Part shown: one piece after another, positions 54,560 to 62,681 of the stretch
Layout: every line of letters starts with the position of its first letter
How positions within the stretch are numbered: position 1 is the first letter of the stretch
DNA from: Acidovorax soli
Lineage (GTDB): Bacteria > Pseudomonadota > Gammaproteobacteria > Burkholderiales > Burkholderiaceae_C
NCBI RefSeq assembly: GCF_900107605.1
Contig: NZ_FNQJ01000004.1
Location: forward strand, 62,001-126,000
Length of the DNA: 64,000 nt
Direction of reading: 5' to 3'
Translations under genes and position numbers: made by a program
The notes under the pieces: model-generated
Told to the model about the DNA's origin: nothing
Database searches by the model: none
The model's input: the letters and a program-made list of their open reading frames with translations, nothing else

Positions 54560-54672
54560 GCGAACGCCCCGCCCCGCAGCCGGGCCGGCACACCGACGCG
54601 GTGCTGATCCGCCGCCAGGGCCTGACGCCCACGCAATTGCAGACCTACAAAGACCACGGAGTTTTGGGATGA
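54556..54672 (+). pseudogene. CaiB CoA-transferase C-terminal relic (38 codons)
   Basis: An ATG overlapping the receptor stop opens a 38-residue frame containing PAPQPGRHTDAVLIRRQGLT and PTQLQTYKDHGVLG, then a TGA that overlaps the next start (ATGA). Tails such as GQHTDAVLxELGLSxAQI-LR--GV end class III CoA-transferases of the CaiB family. A complete CaiB gene is 3.1 kb downstream. Probably the remainder of an in-frame deletion; possibly still translated as a spacer. Confidence 0.7.
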
Positions 54673-55826
54673 GCACTCTGGATTCACTGGCGCTCACGCG
54701 CATTCCCGCCGAAGACGAGGCGCTGCGCGCCGAGGTGCGCGCCTTCCTGCAGCAGGCCATCCAGGACCTGCCCGCACATATCCGCGCGCGCTCCTGGGGC
54801 GGCTACAGCAGCGAGCTGAGCCGCCAGCTCGGGCAAAAGGGCTGGCTGGGCATCACGCTGCCCACGCAATACGGCGGCGGCGGGCGCAGCGCCTTCACGC
54901 GCTACGTGCTGGTCGAGGAGTTCCTGGCCTGCGGCGCGCCCGTGGGCTCGCACTGGATCGCCGACCGCCAGAGCGCGCCGCTGATCCTGAAATACGGCAC
55001 CGAGGCGCAAAAGCAGTTCTACATCCCGCGCGTGTGCCGCGGCGAGGCGTTTTTCTGCATCGGCATGAGCGAGCCCAACGCGGGCTCGGACCTGGCCAGC
55101 GTGAAGACGCGCGCCGTGCCGAACGCACAGGGCTTCCTGCTCAACGGCCAGAAGATCTGGACCACCAATGCCCACCACTGCCAGTACATGATTGCGCTGG
55201 TGCGCACCTCGGGCAGCACCGAAGACCGCCACAAGGGGCTGTCGCAGGTCATCGTCGATCTGTCGCTGCCGGGTGTCACCGTGCGACCCATCGAGGACCT
55301 CTCGGGCGACAGCCACTTCTGCGAGGTGTTCTTCGACAACGTGCAGCTCGGCGCCGACGCCCTCATCGGCGCCGAAGGCCAGGGCTGGGAGCAGGTCACG
55401 GCCGAGCTGGCGTTCGAGCGCAGCGGGCCCGAGCGCCTGTTCTCCTCCATCGTGCTGTTCGACCAGTGGCTCGACTACGTGCGCACGCCCCAGGGCCGCA
55501 GCGAATCGGCGCGGCAGCTGGCGGGCAAGGTGCTCACGCAGCTTGCGCCGCTGCGCGCCATGTCGGTGTCGGTGCAGGAAAAGCTCACCCAGGGCGCCAG
55601 CCCCATCGTCGAGGCCGCACTGGTCAAGGAGCTGGGCACCACGCTGGAGCAGATGATTCCCGCGGCCATCGCCGACGACCTGTTTTCACGCGATGCCGAG
55701 GAGGTGCCGGTCGAGCTGCTGATGACCCTCAAGTACGTGACGGAGGCCTCGCCTTCGTTCTCGCTGCGCGGCGGCACGCGCGACATCCTGCGCGGAATGA
55801 TCGCCCGCGGCCTGGGCTTGCGGTGA
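54669..55826 (+). CDS. Acyl-CoA dehydrogenase, larger subunit candidate
   Basis: A 385-residue flavoprotein oxidising an acyl-CoA to the 2,3-enoyl-CoA. The FAD signature GMSEPNAGSDLASVKT (about 133-148), IWTTNAHHCQYMIALVRT and a C-terminal helical domain ending SFSLRGGTRDILRGMIARGLGLR are visible. It is followed 13 bp later by a shorter, different dehydrogenase, the arrangement of alpha2beta2 enzymes acting on ring or side-chain CoA esters. Confidence 0.92.
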   Translation: MSTLDSLALTRIPAEDEALRAEVRAFLQQAIQDLPAHIRARSWGGYSSELSRQLGQKGWLGITLPTQYGGGGRSAFTRYVLVEEFLACGAPVGSHWIADRQSAPLILKYGTEAQKQFYIPRVCRGEAFFCIGMSEPNAGSDLASVKTRAVPNAQGFLLNGQKIWTTNAHHCQYMIALVRTSGSTEDRHKGLSQVIVDLSLPGVTVRPIEDLSGDSHFCEVFFDNVQLGADALIGAEGQGWEQVTAELAFERSGPERLFSSIVLFDQWLDYVRTPQGRSESARQLAGKVLTQLAPLRAMSVSVQEKLTQGASPIVEAALVKELGTTLEQMIPAAIADDLFSRDAEEVPVELLMTLKYVTEASPSFSLRGGTRDILRGMIARGLGLR

Positions 55827-55839
55827 TTGGGAGAGACAC

Positions 55840-56874
55840 ATGACCACGAACAACAACGACATGTTTGCCGACGCCGCCCGCGATGTGCTGGCGGACCAAT
55901 GCACTCCGCAGGTGGTGCGGGCCATGGAGTCCGGTGGCCGTGGCGCGCCCGCCGCGGCGGCTCTGTGGGAGCAGTTGGAGGCCACCGGCCTGGCCGATGC
56001 ACTGCTGAGCGAGGCCGACGGCGGCGCCGGCCTGGGTCTGACCCAGGTGTTTGGCGTGCTGGAGCAATGCGGCACGCATGCGCTGCCGCTGCCGCTGGGC
56101 GACACCCTGGTGGCGCGCGCGCTGCTGGCCCAGGCCGGCGTGGCGCGTCCCGCTGGCAGCATCACGCTGGCGCGCGGCGAGCGGCTGCAGGACGGGGGCC
56201 TGCGCTGCGCGCTGGTGCGCTGCGGTGCGGTGGCGGCATCGGTGCTGGTGCAGGCCGGTGGTGCCTGGCATCTGCTGCCCGTGACCGGCGCGCACGTCAC
56301 GCCCCAGGCGCTGGCGCTGGATGCCGCGCTGGCTTGGTCTGCAGGCCAGGTACAGGCCGCACCCGTGGTGGCGGTGGATGCCGCACTCGACGTGCGCACC
56401 CTGCAGGCCGCCGTGGTGGCCGCGCAGATGGCCGGCGCACTGAAGGCCGTGTTCGACCGCACGCTGCAGTACGCCAACGAGCGCCAGCAGTTTGGCCGCC
56501 CCATCGGCAAGTTCCAGGCCATCCAGCACCAGCTGGCGGTGATGAGCGAGCACGTGTTTGCCGCGCGCATGGCGGCGCAGCTGGGCTGCAGCGGCGCCGG
56601 CGTGATACCCGACCGCCTGCGCGTCGCCACGGCCAAGGCGCGCTGCAGCGAGGCGGCGCTGGTGGTGTCGGAGCTGGCGCACGCCATCCATGGCGCGATC
56701 GGCTTCACCGCCGAATACGACCTGCAGCTGTTCACCCGCCGCCTGCATGCCTGGCGCCAGACGGCGGGCAGCGAGGCCTACTGGCACGGCGTGGCGGGCG
56801 AGGCCCTGCTGGCGCACCACGGCCTGACCCTGGACATCGTGCGGCGCATCACCGACGTGGAAACGGCGCCTTGA
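55840..56874 (+). CDS. Acyl-CoA dehydrogenase, smaller subunit candidate
   Basis: A 344-residue acyl-CoA dehydrogenase homologue. The N-terminal and middle domains are short and diverged (no clear SEPNAGSD motif), while the C-terminus keeps RQQFGRPIGKFQAIQHQLAVM and HAIHGAIGFTAEYDLQLFTRR. The missing middle-domain motif fits a partner subunit lacking half of the flavin site, as in heterotetrameric steroid-side-chain and pimeloyl-CoA dehydrogenases. Confidence 0.9.
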   Translation: MTTNNNDMFADAARDVLADQCTPQVVRAMESGGRGAPAAAALWEQLEATGLADALLSEADGGAGLGLTQVFGVLEQCGTHALPLPLGDTLVARALLAQAGVARPAGSITLARGERLQDGGLRCALVRCGAVAASVLVQAGGAWHLLPVTGAHVTPQALALDAALAWSAGQVQAAPVVAVDAALDVRTLQAAVVAAQMAGALKAVFDRTLQYANERQQFGRPIGKFQAIQHQLAVMSEHVFAARMAAQLGCSGAGVIPDRLRVATAKARCSEAALVVSELAHAIHGAIGFTAEYDLQLFTRRLHAWRQTAGSEAYWHGVAGEALLAHHGLTLDIVRRITDVETAP

Positions 56875-56884
56875 AGGCGCTTCG

Positions 56885-56982
56885 AAAACAATAGCTGCCA
56901 GCGTTCGATCACCAATGGATTCCAGGTCTTTTGCATTGAAGTCAAGCAATGACCAGCGCTGGCAGCGCCTATTTTGACAACG
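56885..56982. repeat. Dispersed intergenic repeat, family 1 (copies C, inverted pair)
   Basis: A forward copy (AAAACAATAGCTGCCAGCGTT at 56885) is followed by an inverted partial one (CAGCGCTGGCAGCGCCTATTTTGA at 56954-56977), so the whole gap can fold through AATAG-GCCAGCG/CGCTGGC-CTATT arms. It lies between the second dehydrogenase and the hydratase gene and overlaps an upstream in-frame Met of the hydratase, which is therefore rejected as a start. Confidence 0.7.
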
Positions 56983-56990
56983 GAGATACC

Positions 56991-57779
56991 ATGACCTTTC
57001 TGACCATCGAGCGCGACGGCGGCATCCTCACCGCCACGATGAACCAGCCCGAGACGCGCAATGCGCTCACCGGCAACACGGCGGTGCAGGAGTTCGTGCA
57101 GCTGTGCGACACCGTGCGCAAGGACGCCAGCGTGAAGGTGCTCATCCTCACCGGCGCCGGGCCCATCTTCAGCTCGGGCGGCAACGTCAAGGACATGCAG
57201 CGCTTTTTTGACGACGCCCTCACGCCCGATCTGATCCGTGAGGAGTACCGCCAGGGCATCCAGCAGATTCCCAATGCGCTGGTCCAGCTCGATGTGCCGG
57301 TGATCTGCGCCGTCAACGGCCCGGCCATCGGCGCGGGGCTGGACCTGACCTGCATGTGCGACATCCGCATTGCCAGCGAAACGGCCACCTTTGCCGAGAG
57401 CTTCGTGCGCGTGGGCATCGTGCCCGGCGACGGCGGCGCCTGGCTGCTGCCGCGCGCGGTGGGCATGGCCAAGGCCTCCGAGATGGCGTTCACCGGCGAG
57501 GCCATCAGCGCCCAGGAGGCGCTGGCCTGCGGCCTGGTCAGCCGCGTGGTGCCGGCCGACCAGCTGCTGCCCACGGCCCGCGCCCTGGCCGAAAAAATCG
57601 CCGCCAACCCCGGTGCCGTGATGCGCATGACCAAGCGCCTGCTGCGCGAAGGGCAGAGCGCCTCGCTGGCTTCGCTGCTGGAAATCTCGGCGGGCTACCA
57701 GGCCATTGCCCACAAGACGGCCGACCACCGCGAGGCGGTGACCGCCTTCATCGAAAAACGCGCGCCGAAGTTTCAGTAA
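56991..57779 (+). CDS. Enoyl-CoA hydratase/isomerase
   Basis: A 262-residue crotonase-fold enzyme. Oxyanion hole FSSGGNVKDM (about 55-64) and AIGAGLDLTCMCDIRIAS, with Glu in FAESFVRVGIVPGDGGAW. The start is the ATG at 56991 after CGGAGA; the ATG at 56949 falls in a repeat. Second step after the dehydrogenases of this operon. Confidence 0.93.
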   Translation: MTFLTIERDGGILTATMNQPETRNALTGNTAVQEFVQLCDTVRKDASVKVLILTGAGPIFSSGGNVKDMQRFFDDALTPDLIREEYRQGIQQIPNALVQLDVPVICAVNGPAIGAGLDLTCMCDIRIASETATFAESFVRVGIVPGDGGAWLLPRAVGMAKASEMAFTGEAISAQEALACGLVSRVVPADQLLPTARALAEKIAANPGAVMRMTKRLLREGQSASLASLLEISAGYQAIAHKTADHREAVTAFIEKRAPKFQ

Positions 57780-57799
57780 AGCGCCACGGAGATCGCACG

Positions 57800-58990
57800 A
57801 TGAAGCCGCTGCAGGGCCTGCGCATCCTGGATCTGTCCAGCGTGATTTTTGGCCCCCTGGCCAGCCAGATCCTGGCCGACTACGGTGCCGAGGTGATCAA
57901 GGTCGAGTCCCCCGAGGGCGACTCGACCCGCCACACCGGCCCCACGAAAGAGCCGGGCATGGCGGCCATGTTCCTCGGCTCCAACCGCAACAAGAAAAGC
58001 GTGGCGCTGGACCTCAAGCAGGCCGGCGCCCAGGAAGCGCTGACCGCCCTGATTGCCACCGCCGATGTGCTGATGCACAGCATGCGGCCGCAAAAACTGG
58101 CCGCCCTGGGCCTGGCGCCCGAAGCGCTGCGCCAGCGTTTTCCGCGCCTGGTGTACGCCAGCCTGGTGGGCTTCCTGCCCGGGCCCTACGCCGGAAAACC
58201 GGCGTATGACGATGTGATCCAGGGCATGTCGGGGCTGGCCGATCTGATGGAGCGGCAGGGCGGCGAGATGCGCTACCTGCCCACGATTGCCGCCGACAAG
58301 ACCTGCGCCCATGTGGCGGCGCATGCCATCCTGGCGGCGCTGTGGCAGCGCGAGCGCACGGGCGAGGGCGCGTTGGTGGAAATCCCCATGTTCGAGTCCA
58401 TGGTGGGCTTCAACCTGGTCGAGCACTACTACGGCCAGCATTTCGAGCCGCCGCTGTCGGCCCCCGGTTACCCGCGCGTGCTGGCGCCCTGGCGCCGGCC
58501 CTACCGCACGGCCGACGGGGCCGTGGCCATGATGCCGTACACCAATCTGCACTGGCAGCGCTTCTTCACGGAAGTGGGGGCGCCGGAGCTCGCGCGCGAT
58601 GCGCGCTTTGTCGACATCGCCAGCCGCACGCGCCACATCGCCGAGCTGCTGGAAATTGCCTCGGGCTTCACCGAGCGCCACACCACGGCCCACTGGGTCG
58701 CCACCTGCGAACGGCTGGAAATCCCGGCCGCGCCCGTGGCCCGGCTGCAGGACTTGCCGCAGGACCCGCACCTGGTGGCCACCGCATTCTTTGAAACGGT
58801 GGCCGACCCGGCCCTGGGGGAATTGCGCTTTCCGGGCGTGCCGGTGCGCTTTGACGGGCAGCGCCCCGCCATCACCATGCCGCCGCGGCTGGGCGAACAC
58901 ACCCGGGAGCTGCTGGCGCAGGCCGGGCTCGGCGCCGCGCAGATCGAGGCCCTGCTGGGCGCGCGCGCTGCCATCGCCCCCGCTGCTTGA
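57800..58990 (+). CDS. CaiB/BaiF-family class III CoA-transferase
   Basis: A 396-residue enzyme that activates a carboxylate by CoA transfer. GLRILDLSSVIFGPLASQILADYGAEVIKVE is the N-terminal motif, and the catalytic Asp aligns in YDDVIQGMSGL. C-terminal EHTRELLAQAGLGAAQIEALL matches the relic at 54556. It has the full family length and is the only complete activating enzyme in the operon. Confidence 0.93.
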   Translation: MKPLQGLRILDLSSVIFGPLASQILADYGAEVIKVESPEGDSTRHTGPTKEPGMAAMFLGSNRNKKSVALDLKQAGAQEALTALIATADVLMHSMRPQKLAALGLAPEALRQRFPRLVYASLVGFLPGPYAGKPAYDDVIQGMSGLADLMERQGGEMRYLPTIAADKTCAHVAAHAILAALWQRERTGEGALVEIPMFESMVGFNLVEHYYGQHFEPPLSAPGYPRVLAPWRRPYRTADGAVAMMPYTNLHWQRFFTEVGAPELARDARFVDIASRTRHIAELLEIASGFTERHTTAHWVATCERLEIPAAPVARLQDLPQDPHLVATAFFETVADPALGELRFPGVPVRFDGQRPAITMPPRLGEHTRELLAQAGLGAAQIEALLGARAAIAPAA

Positions 58991-59004
58991 AAAGGACCAC
59001 CGAC

Positions 59005-59520
59005 ATGCAAGCTCAAAACACGCCCGTCCCTCAAAACACCCCAGCGGCGCCCGCAGGCGTGGACCGCAGCTTGCCCCGCCTCGGCCAGGGCTTTGTGTGG
59101 CAGGACCTGCAGGTGGGACAGCGCTTTCGAACCTTCCGGCGCACAGTCACCGAGACCGACCTGGTCAGCTTCATCGGCGTCACCGGCATGCTGGAGGCGA
59201 TCTTCATCGAAGACGGCTACGAGGGCGGCGCCATGGCCGGGCGGCCCGTGCCGGGGGCGCTGACCTATGCGCTCATCGAGGGCTTCATCCTGCAGACCAT
59301 GATCCAGGGCACGGGCCTGGCCATGCTGGAGCTGCACCAGAAGATCCTGGCGCCCGTATTGGTGGGCGACACCATCGAGGCGGTGGTGGAGGTGGCGGAG
59401 ATCCGCCCCACGTCCAGGAGCGGCCGCGCCGTGGTGACTTCGCGCATCGATGTTTTCAATCACCAGGGCGTGATGGTCATGACCTACACCGCCACCCGCC
59501 TGCTGGCCGGGCGTGTTTGA
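59005..59520 (+). CDS. MaoC-like (R)-specific hydratase
   Basis: A 171-residue hotdog protein of the MaoC/NodN type: VGQRFRTFRRTVTETDLVSFIGVTGM contains the Asp/His-type catalytic loop region (the usual His is replaced by Gly/Val here), then RPVPGALTYALIEGF and ILAPVLVGDTIEAVVEV. An in-frame TTG at 58987 would extend it and overlap CaiB; the ATG at 59005 after AAGGA is preferred. Function uncertain where the catalytic His is absent. Confidence 0.8.
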   Translation: MQAQNTPVPQNTPAAPAGVDRSLPRLGQGFVWQDLQVGQRFRTFRRTVTETDLVSFIGVTGMLEAIFIEDGYEGGAMAGRPVPGALTYALIEGFILQTMIQGTGLAMLELHQKILAPVLVGDTIEAVVEVAEIRPTSRSGRAVVTSRIDVFNHQGVMVMTYTATRLLAGRV

Positions 59521-59559
59521 GCCGATTTCCCCCCCATAACAACCCAGGAGACAAGCACC

Positions 59560-60579
59560 ATGACAAGAATCGATTCGACCACCACCCTGCAGCCGCACAA
59601 GAGGCGCCGTTGGAGTCTGGCTTTGCTCGGCTGCGCGGCCGGCGTGGCGGCCCTGGCCCCCATGGGCCTCGCCCAGGCGCAAAGCTACCCCAGCAAGCCC
59701 GTCACCCTGGTGGTGCCCTTCCCGCCGGGTGGCCCCACCGACCAGGTGGCGCGGGTGCTGGCGCAGAAGCTGGGCGAGCAGATGGGGCAGTCGGTGGTGG
59801 TGGACAACAAGCCCGGGGCCAACGGCAACATTGGTGGCGCCCTGGTCAGCAAGGCGGCCGCCGACGGCTACACCGTGCTCTACAACACCTCGTCCATCAC
59901 CCTGAGCCCGGCCTTGTACAAGAACCTGAGCTACGACGTGCAGAAAGACCTGGCACCCGTGGCCCTTACGGCCGTGGTGCCTTTGGCCCTGGTGGTGCAC
60001 CCCAGCATTCCCGCCAACACCGTGCGCGAATTCGTCGAGTACGCCAAGGCCAATCCCGACAAGCTCTCCTATGGCTCGGCCGGCAATGGCAACGTGACCC
60101 ATCTGGCGGCCTACCAGTTCACCCAGCACCAGGGCATCAAGGCCACGCATGTCTCGTACCGCGGCAGCGCCCCGGCCGACGTGGACCTGGTGGCGGGCCA
60201 GATCCAGTTCATGACCGACACCATCAACTCGGTGATGCCCTTCGTGAACGACAAGCGCCTGAAATTGCTGGCGGTCACCACCGCCAAGCGCATGTCCCTG
60301 TACCCCGCCGTGCCCACGCTGGCGGAAACCGTCATGCCCGGCTTTGAGGCGGGGGCCTGGCAGGGCGTGATGGTGCCCGCCAAGACGCCAGATGCCGTGG
60401 TGCAGCGCCTGAACACCGAGATCAACAAGGCGCTGCAAAGCGACGAGGTGCGTGCCAAGCTGGCGGTGCAGGGCGCAGAGCCGCTGGGCTCGACCCCGGA
60501 GGAGTACCGCAGCTACATCGGCAAGGAACTGCAGCGCTGGGCCGGCGTGGTGAAGTCCACGGGCATCACGCTCGACTGA
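59560..60579 (+). CDS. Bug-family (TctC) periplasmic solute receptor
   Basis: A 339-residue receptor with a long charged N-terminal head and a signal peptide ending GLAQAQ. SYPSKPVTLVVPFPPGGPTDQVAR, VDNKPGANGNIGGALV and LYPAVPTLAETVMPGF identify it. A second receptor in the same operon as that at 53585, similar in family but distinct in sequence, so the two may bind different ligands. AGGAG precedes the ATG. Confidence 0.93.
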   Translation: MTRIDSTTTLQPHKRRRWSLALLGCAAGVAALAPMGLAQAQSYPSKPVTLVVPFPPGGPTDQVARVLAQKLGEQMGQSVVVDNKPGANGNIGGALVSKAAADGYTVLYNTSSITLSPALYKNLSYDVQKDLAPVALTAVVPLALVVHPSIPANTVREFVEYAKANPDKLSYGSAGNGNVTHLAAYQFTQHQGIKATHVSYRGSAPADVDLVAGQIQFMTDTINSVMPFVNDKRLKLLAVTTAKRMSLYPAVPTLAETVMPGFEAGAWQGVMVPAKTPDAVVQRLNTEINKALQSDEVRAKLAVQGAEPLGSTPEEYRSYIGKELQRWAGVVKSTGITLD

Positions 60580-60580
60580 G

Positions 60581-60681
60581 ACGGTTTTGCCTTCAAGCGT
60601 AAACGATGGTTGGTTCGCCTTGCCGTGCTAGAGCACTGCCTGCGGCTTCCCGTCTAGTTATCCGCTTGAATGCAAGACCGT
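60581..60681. repeat. MITE-like element with 19-bp terminal inverted repeats (family 2)
   Basis: Left end ACGGTTTTGCCTTCAAGCG (60581-60599), right end CGCTTGAATGCAAGACCGT (60663-60681); 17 of 19 positions are complementary. The core CGCCTTGCCGTGCTAGAGCACTGC is near-palindromic and shared with the degenerate copy at 20610. It starts 2 bp after the receptor stop. No transposase is encoded; size 101 bp. Confidence 0.75.
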
Positions 60682-61079
60682 ATGAAGCGGCTTTGCCCTG
60701 CCCTCCGTTGCGCAGGGCATTCCGCACCGCGCCCGTGCGATATGGCTTCGGGGCTACCATGGGCGCGTTTTTCCCTGAACGCACCTCCATGCTTGGCCAC
60801 TTCGTCCCCGCACCTCTGCTGTCCACAGCGGCGCGGGCGTGTGCGCCCGTGGACCAGTCGCCCACCCTGCGCGCGCTCTACGGGTTCCAGGCCCGCAGCT
60901 GATACCGCGCCGGCCCCGCGTGCAAGGGGCTGGCGCAAGCCCCTGGCGCGGCGCCGCGCGCACACCGCCCCACGGGCCCCGGCACATCCCAACCCTCCCC
61001 TTTGTCTGTAGGGCACCGGTGCGCCGCCTGGCGCAGCGGTGCCATGGCCATGGCGGCCACACCGCTGGAGTTCTTGACG
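60682..61079. other. Gene-free stretch downstream of the repeat
   Basis: I find no supportable gene. An 8-bp perfect hairpin TGCCCTGC/GCAGGGCA (60694-60701, 60712-60719) without a T-run follows the repeat and may end the catabolic transcript. Small frames here lack ribosome sites and domains. Confidence 0.5.
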
Positions 61080-61781
61080 ATGGACCTCGTGCTGCCCAAT
61101 TTCCCCTCTGTTCTGTCCGGACCTTGGCCCGATCTGCGCGCCTGGTGGCGCCGCGCCATGGAGCTGCGCATCGACGTCGACCCGCCCGCCGCAGGCGCCC
61201 TGGAGCAGGAACTCGACACCCTGCACCGGCGCCTGTACACGCCGGGCGACCGGCTCTGCGGCCTGGCCATGGAGCCGCTGCCGGACCCGCGCTTTGCCAT
61301 GCACCGCCGCGAGGCCGACGGCGAGTGGTATGTCTATGTGGAAGACCGGCTGGAGCGCCGTCTGGCGGGCTACACCGTGTTCAACCGCCTGATCGAGGTG
61401 GACCGCCACACCGACCCGCATGTGCGCGCGCCCCACTCCAAGTTCGCCCCGGCCTACCAGCGCCGGGGCCTGGCCACGGCGGTGTACGGCTGGGCGCTGG
61501 GTGCCGGCACCTGCCTGGTGTCGGGCGCGCGCCAGTCCAGCGGGGCGCATGCACTGTGGCGCTCGCTCATGCACCGCCACGCCTGGGGCTACGTGGATCT
61601 GCGCAACAAGCGGCTGGTGTACCTGGGCCGCGCTGTGAGCGCGTCCCGGCGCGAGGCCCTGCCGGTGCGCATGCTGCTGCTGGGTGCCGGCTGGACGCTG
61701 CCGGCGTTTGCCGCCGCCGTGCGCATGGCGCAGGAAGGCGATGGGCAGTCGCAGCGCCAGCGCGAGGCGACCGCCGCCTGA
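61080..61781 (+). CDS. Uncharacterised protein with GNAT-like segment
   Basis: A 233-residue protein I do not recognise. LRIDVDPPAAGALEQELDTLH opens it; a segment FAPAYQRRGLATAVYGWAL (about 120-140) looks like the CoA-binding loop of an N-acetyltransferase (QxxGLG/A pattern RRGLAT), and Arg/Ala-rich helices follow. Start 61080 (MDLVLP) follows GGAG; 61044 is possible. It lies on the same strand as pssA, 76 bp upstream of it. Confidence 0.6.
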   Translation: MDLVLPNFPSVLSGPWPDLRAWWRRAMELRIDVDPPAAGALEQELDTLHRRLYTPGDRLCGLAMEPLPDPRFAMHRREADGEWYVYVEDRLERRLAGYTVFNRLIEVDRHTDPHVRAPHSKFAPAYQRRGLATAVYGWALGAGTCLVSGARQSSGAHALWRSLMHRHAWGYVDLRNKRLVYLGRAVSASRREALPVRMLLLGAGWTLPAFAAAVRMAQEGDGQSQRQREATAA

Positions 61782-61857
61782 GCATGGGGGCGACGGCACC
61801 CGCAGGGCGCCTGCATAATGGACTTTCCGCGCCGTGCCGCACCCTGGAGCCCCGCCC

Positions 61858-62484
61858 ATGCCGACCCCGCCAGCGCCCAAACGCTTCTCCATGATCCGCG
61901 AGTTCCATCTGGCGGACTGGTTCACGCTGGGCAACGCAGTCTGCGGCGTGGGCGCCCTGTTCTCGGTGATGTCGTACCTGGAGACCGGCGAGGTGGTGCA
62001 CATCTACTTTGCCTGCGCCCTGGTGCTGGCCGCGCTGATCTTTGATGTGCTGGACGGCCGCATCGCGCGCTGGCGCCAGAAAAGCTCGGCCATGGGCCGC
62101 GAGCTCGATTCGCTGGCCGACGTGATCTCGTTCGGCGTGGCGCCCGCCATCATTGCCTATGGCTGCGGCATGCAGGGGCTGTACGACCGCATCGTGCTGG
62201 CCTACTTCGTGGCCTGCGGGGTGTCGCGCCTGGCGCGCTACAACGTCACGGCCGAAACGCTGTCGGGCGACGATGGCAAGGTGAAATACTTCGAGGGCAC
62301 GCCCATCCCCACCTCCATCGTGCTGGTGGGCCTGCTGGCCCTGGCCGCCTACATGGGGGCGGTGCGCGAACATCTGTGGTTCGGCCAGGTGCTGATTGGC
62401 GGCTTCACGCTGCACCCGCTGGTGCTGCTGTTTGCGCTGTCGGGTTCGCTGATGATCAGCCGCATCCGCATTCCGAAACTCTGA
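61858..62484 (+). CDS. pssA: CDP-alcohol phosphatidyltransferase (phosphatidylserine synthase type)
   Basis: A 208-residue inner-membrane enzyme joining CDP-diacylglycerol to serine. The family motif D-G-x2-A-R-x8-G-x3-D-x3-D is complete: Asp66, Gly67, Ala70-Arg71, Gly80, Asp84, Asp88. Several TM segments. The N-terminal half matches PssA of Gram-positive/alpha-beta type; phosphatidylcholine synthase is a less likely alternative. The ATG at 61858 follows GGAG. Confidence 0.85.
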   Translation: MPTPPAPKRFSMIREFHLADWFTLGNAVCGVGALFSVMSYLETGEVVHIYFACALVLAALIFDVLDGRIARWRQKSSAMGRELDSLADVISFGVAPAIIAYGCGMQGLYDRIVLAYFVACGVSRLARYNVTAETLSGDDGKVKYFEGTPIPTSIVLVGLLALAAYMGAVREHLWFGQVLIGGFTLHPLVLLFALSGSLMISRIRIPKL

Positions 62485-62681
62485 TCTCCTGCCCGGGCGC
62501 TGCGCTGCCGGCACTGCAGCGCCCGCCTGCCGCCATGGCCGCGTGAGCTCCACCATGGAGGCGGTATGCACGGGACGTTACGCTTTCGCGGGGTGCTGCA
62601 CAGTACACTTTGCCTTTTTGGCCCCCCTGTGGCGCGCCTGCCCGGCGCCAGGTGGCAAGCCTTTCATCCTGCAATCCCTCC

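Noticed and set aside
56949-56990. Longer N-terminus for the enoyl-CoA hydratase (ATG 56949)
   Set aside because: It would translate the intergenic repeat, lacks a ribosome site, and adds 14 residues not typical of the family.
58987-59004. TTG start for the MaoC-like gene overlapping caiB
   Set aside because: An ATG at 59005 has AAGGA at suitable distance.
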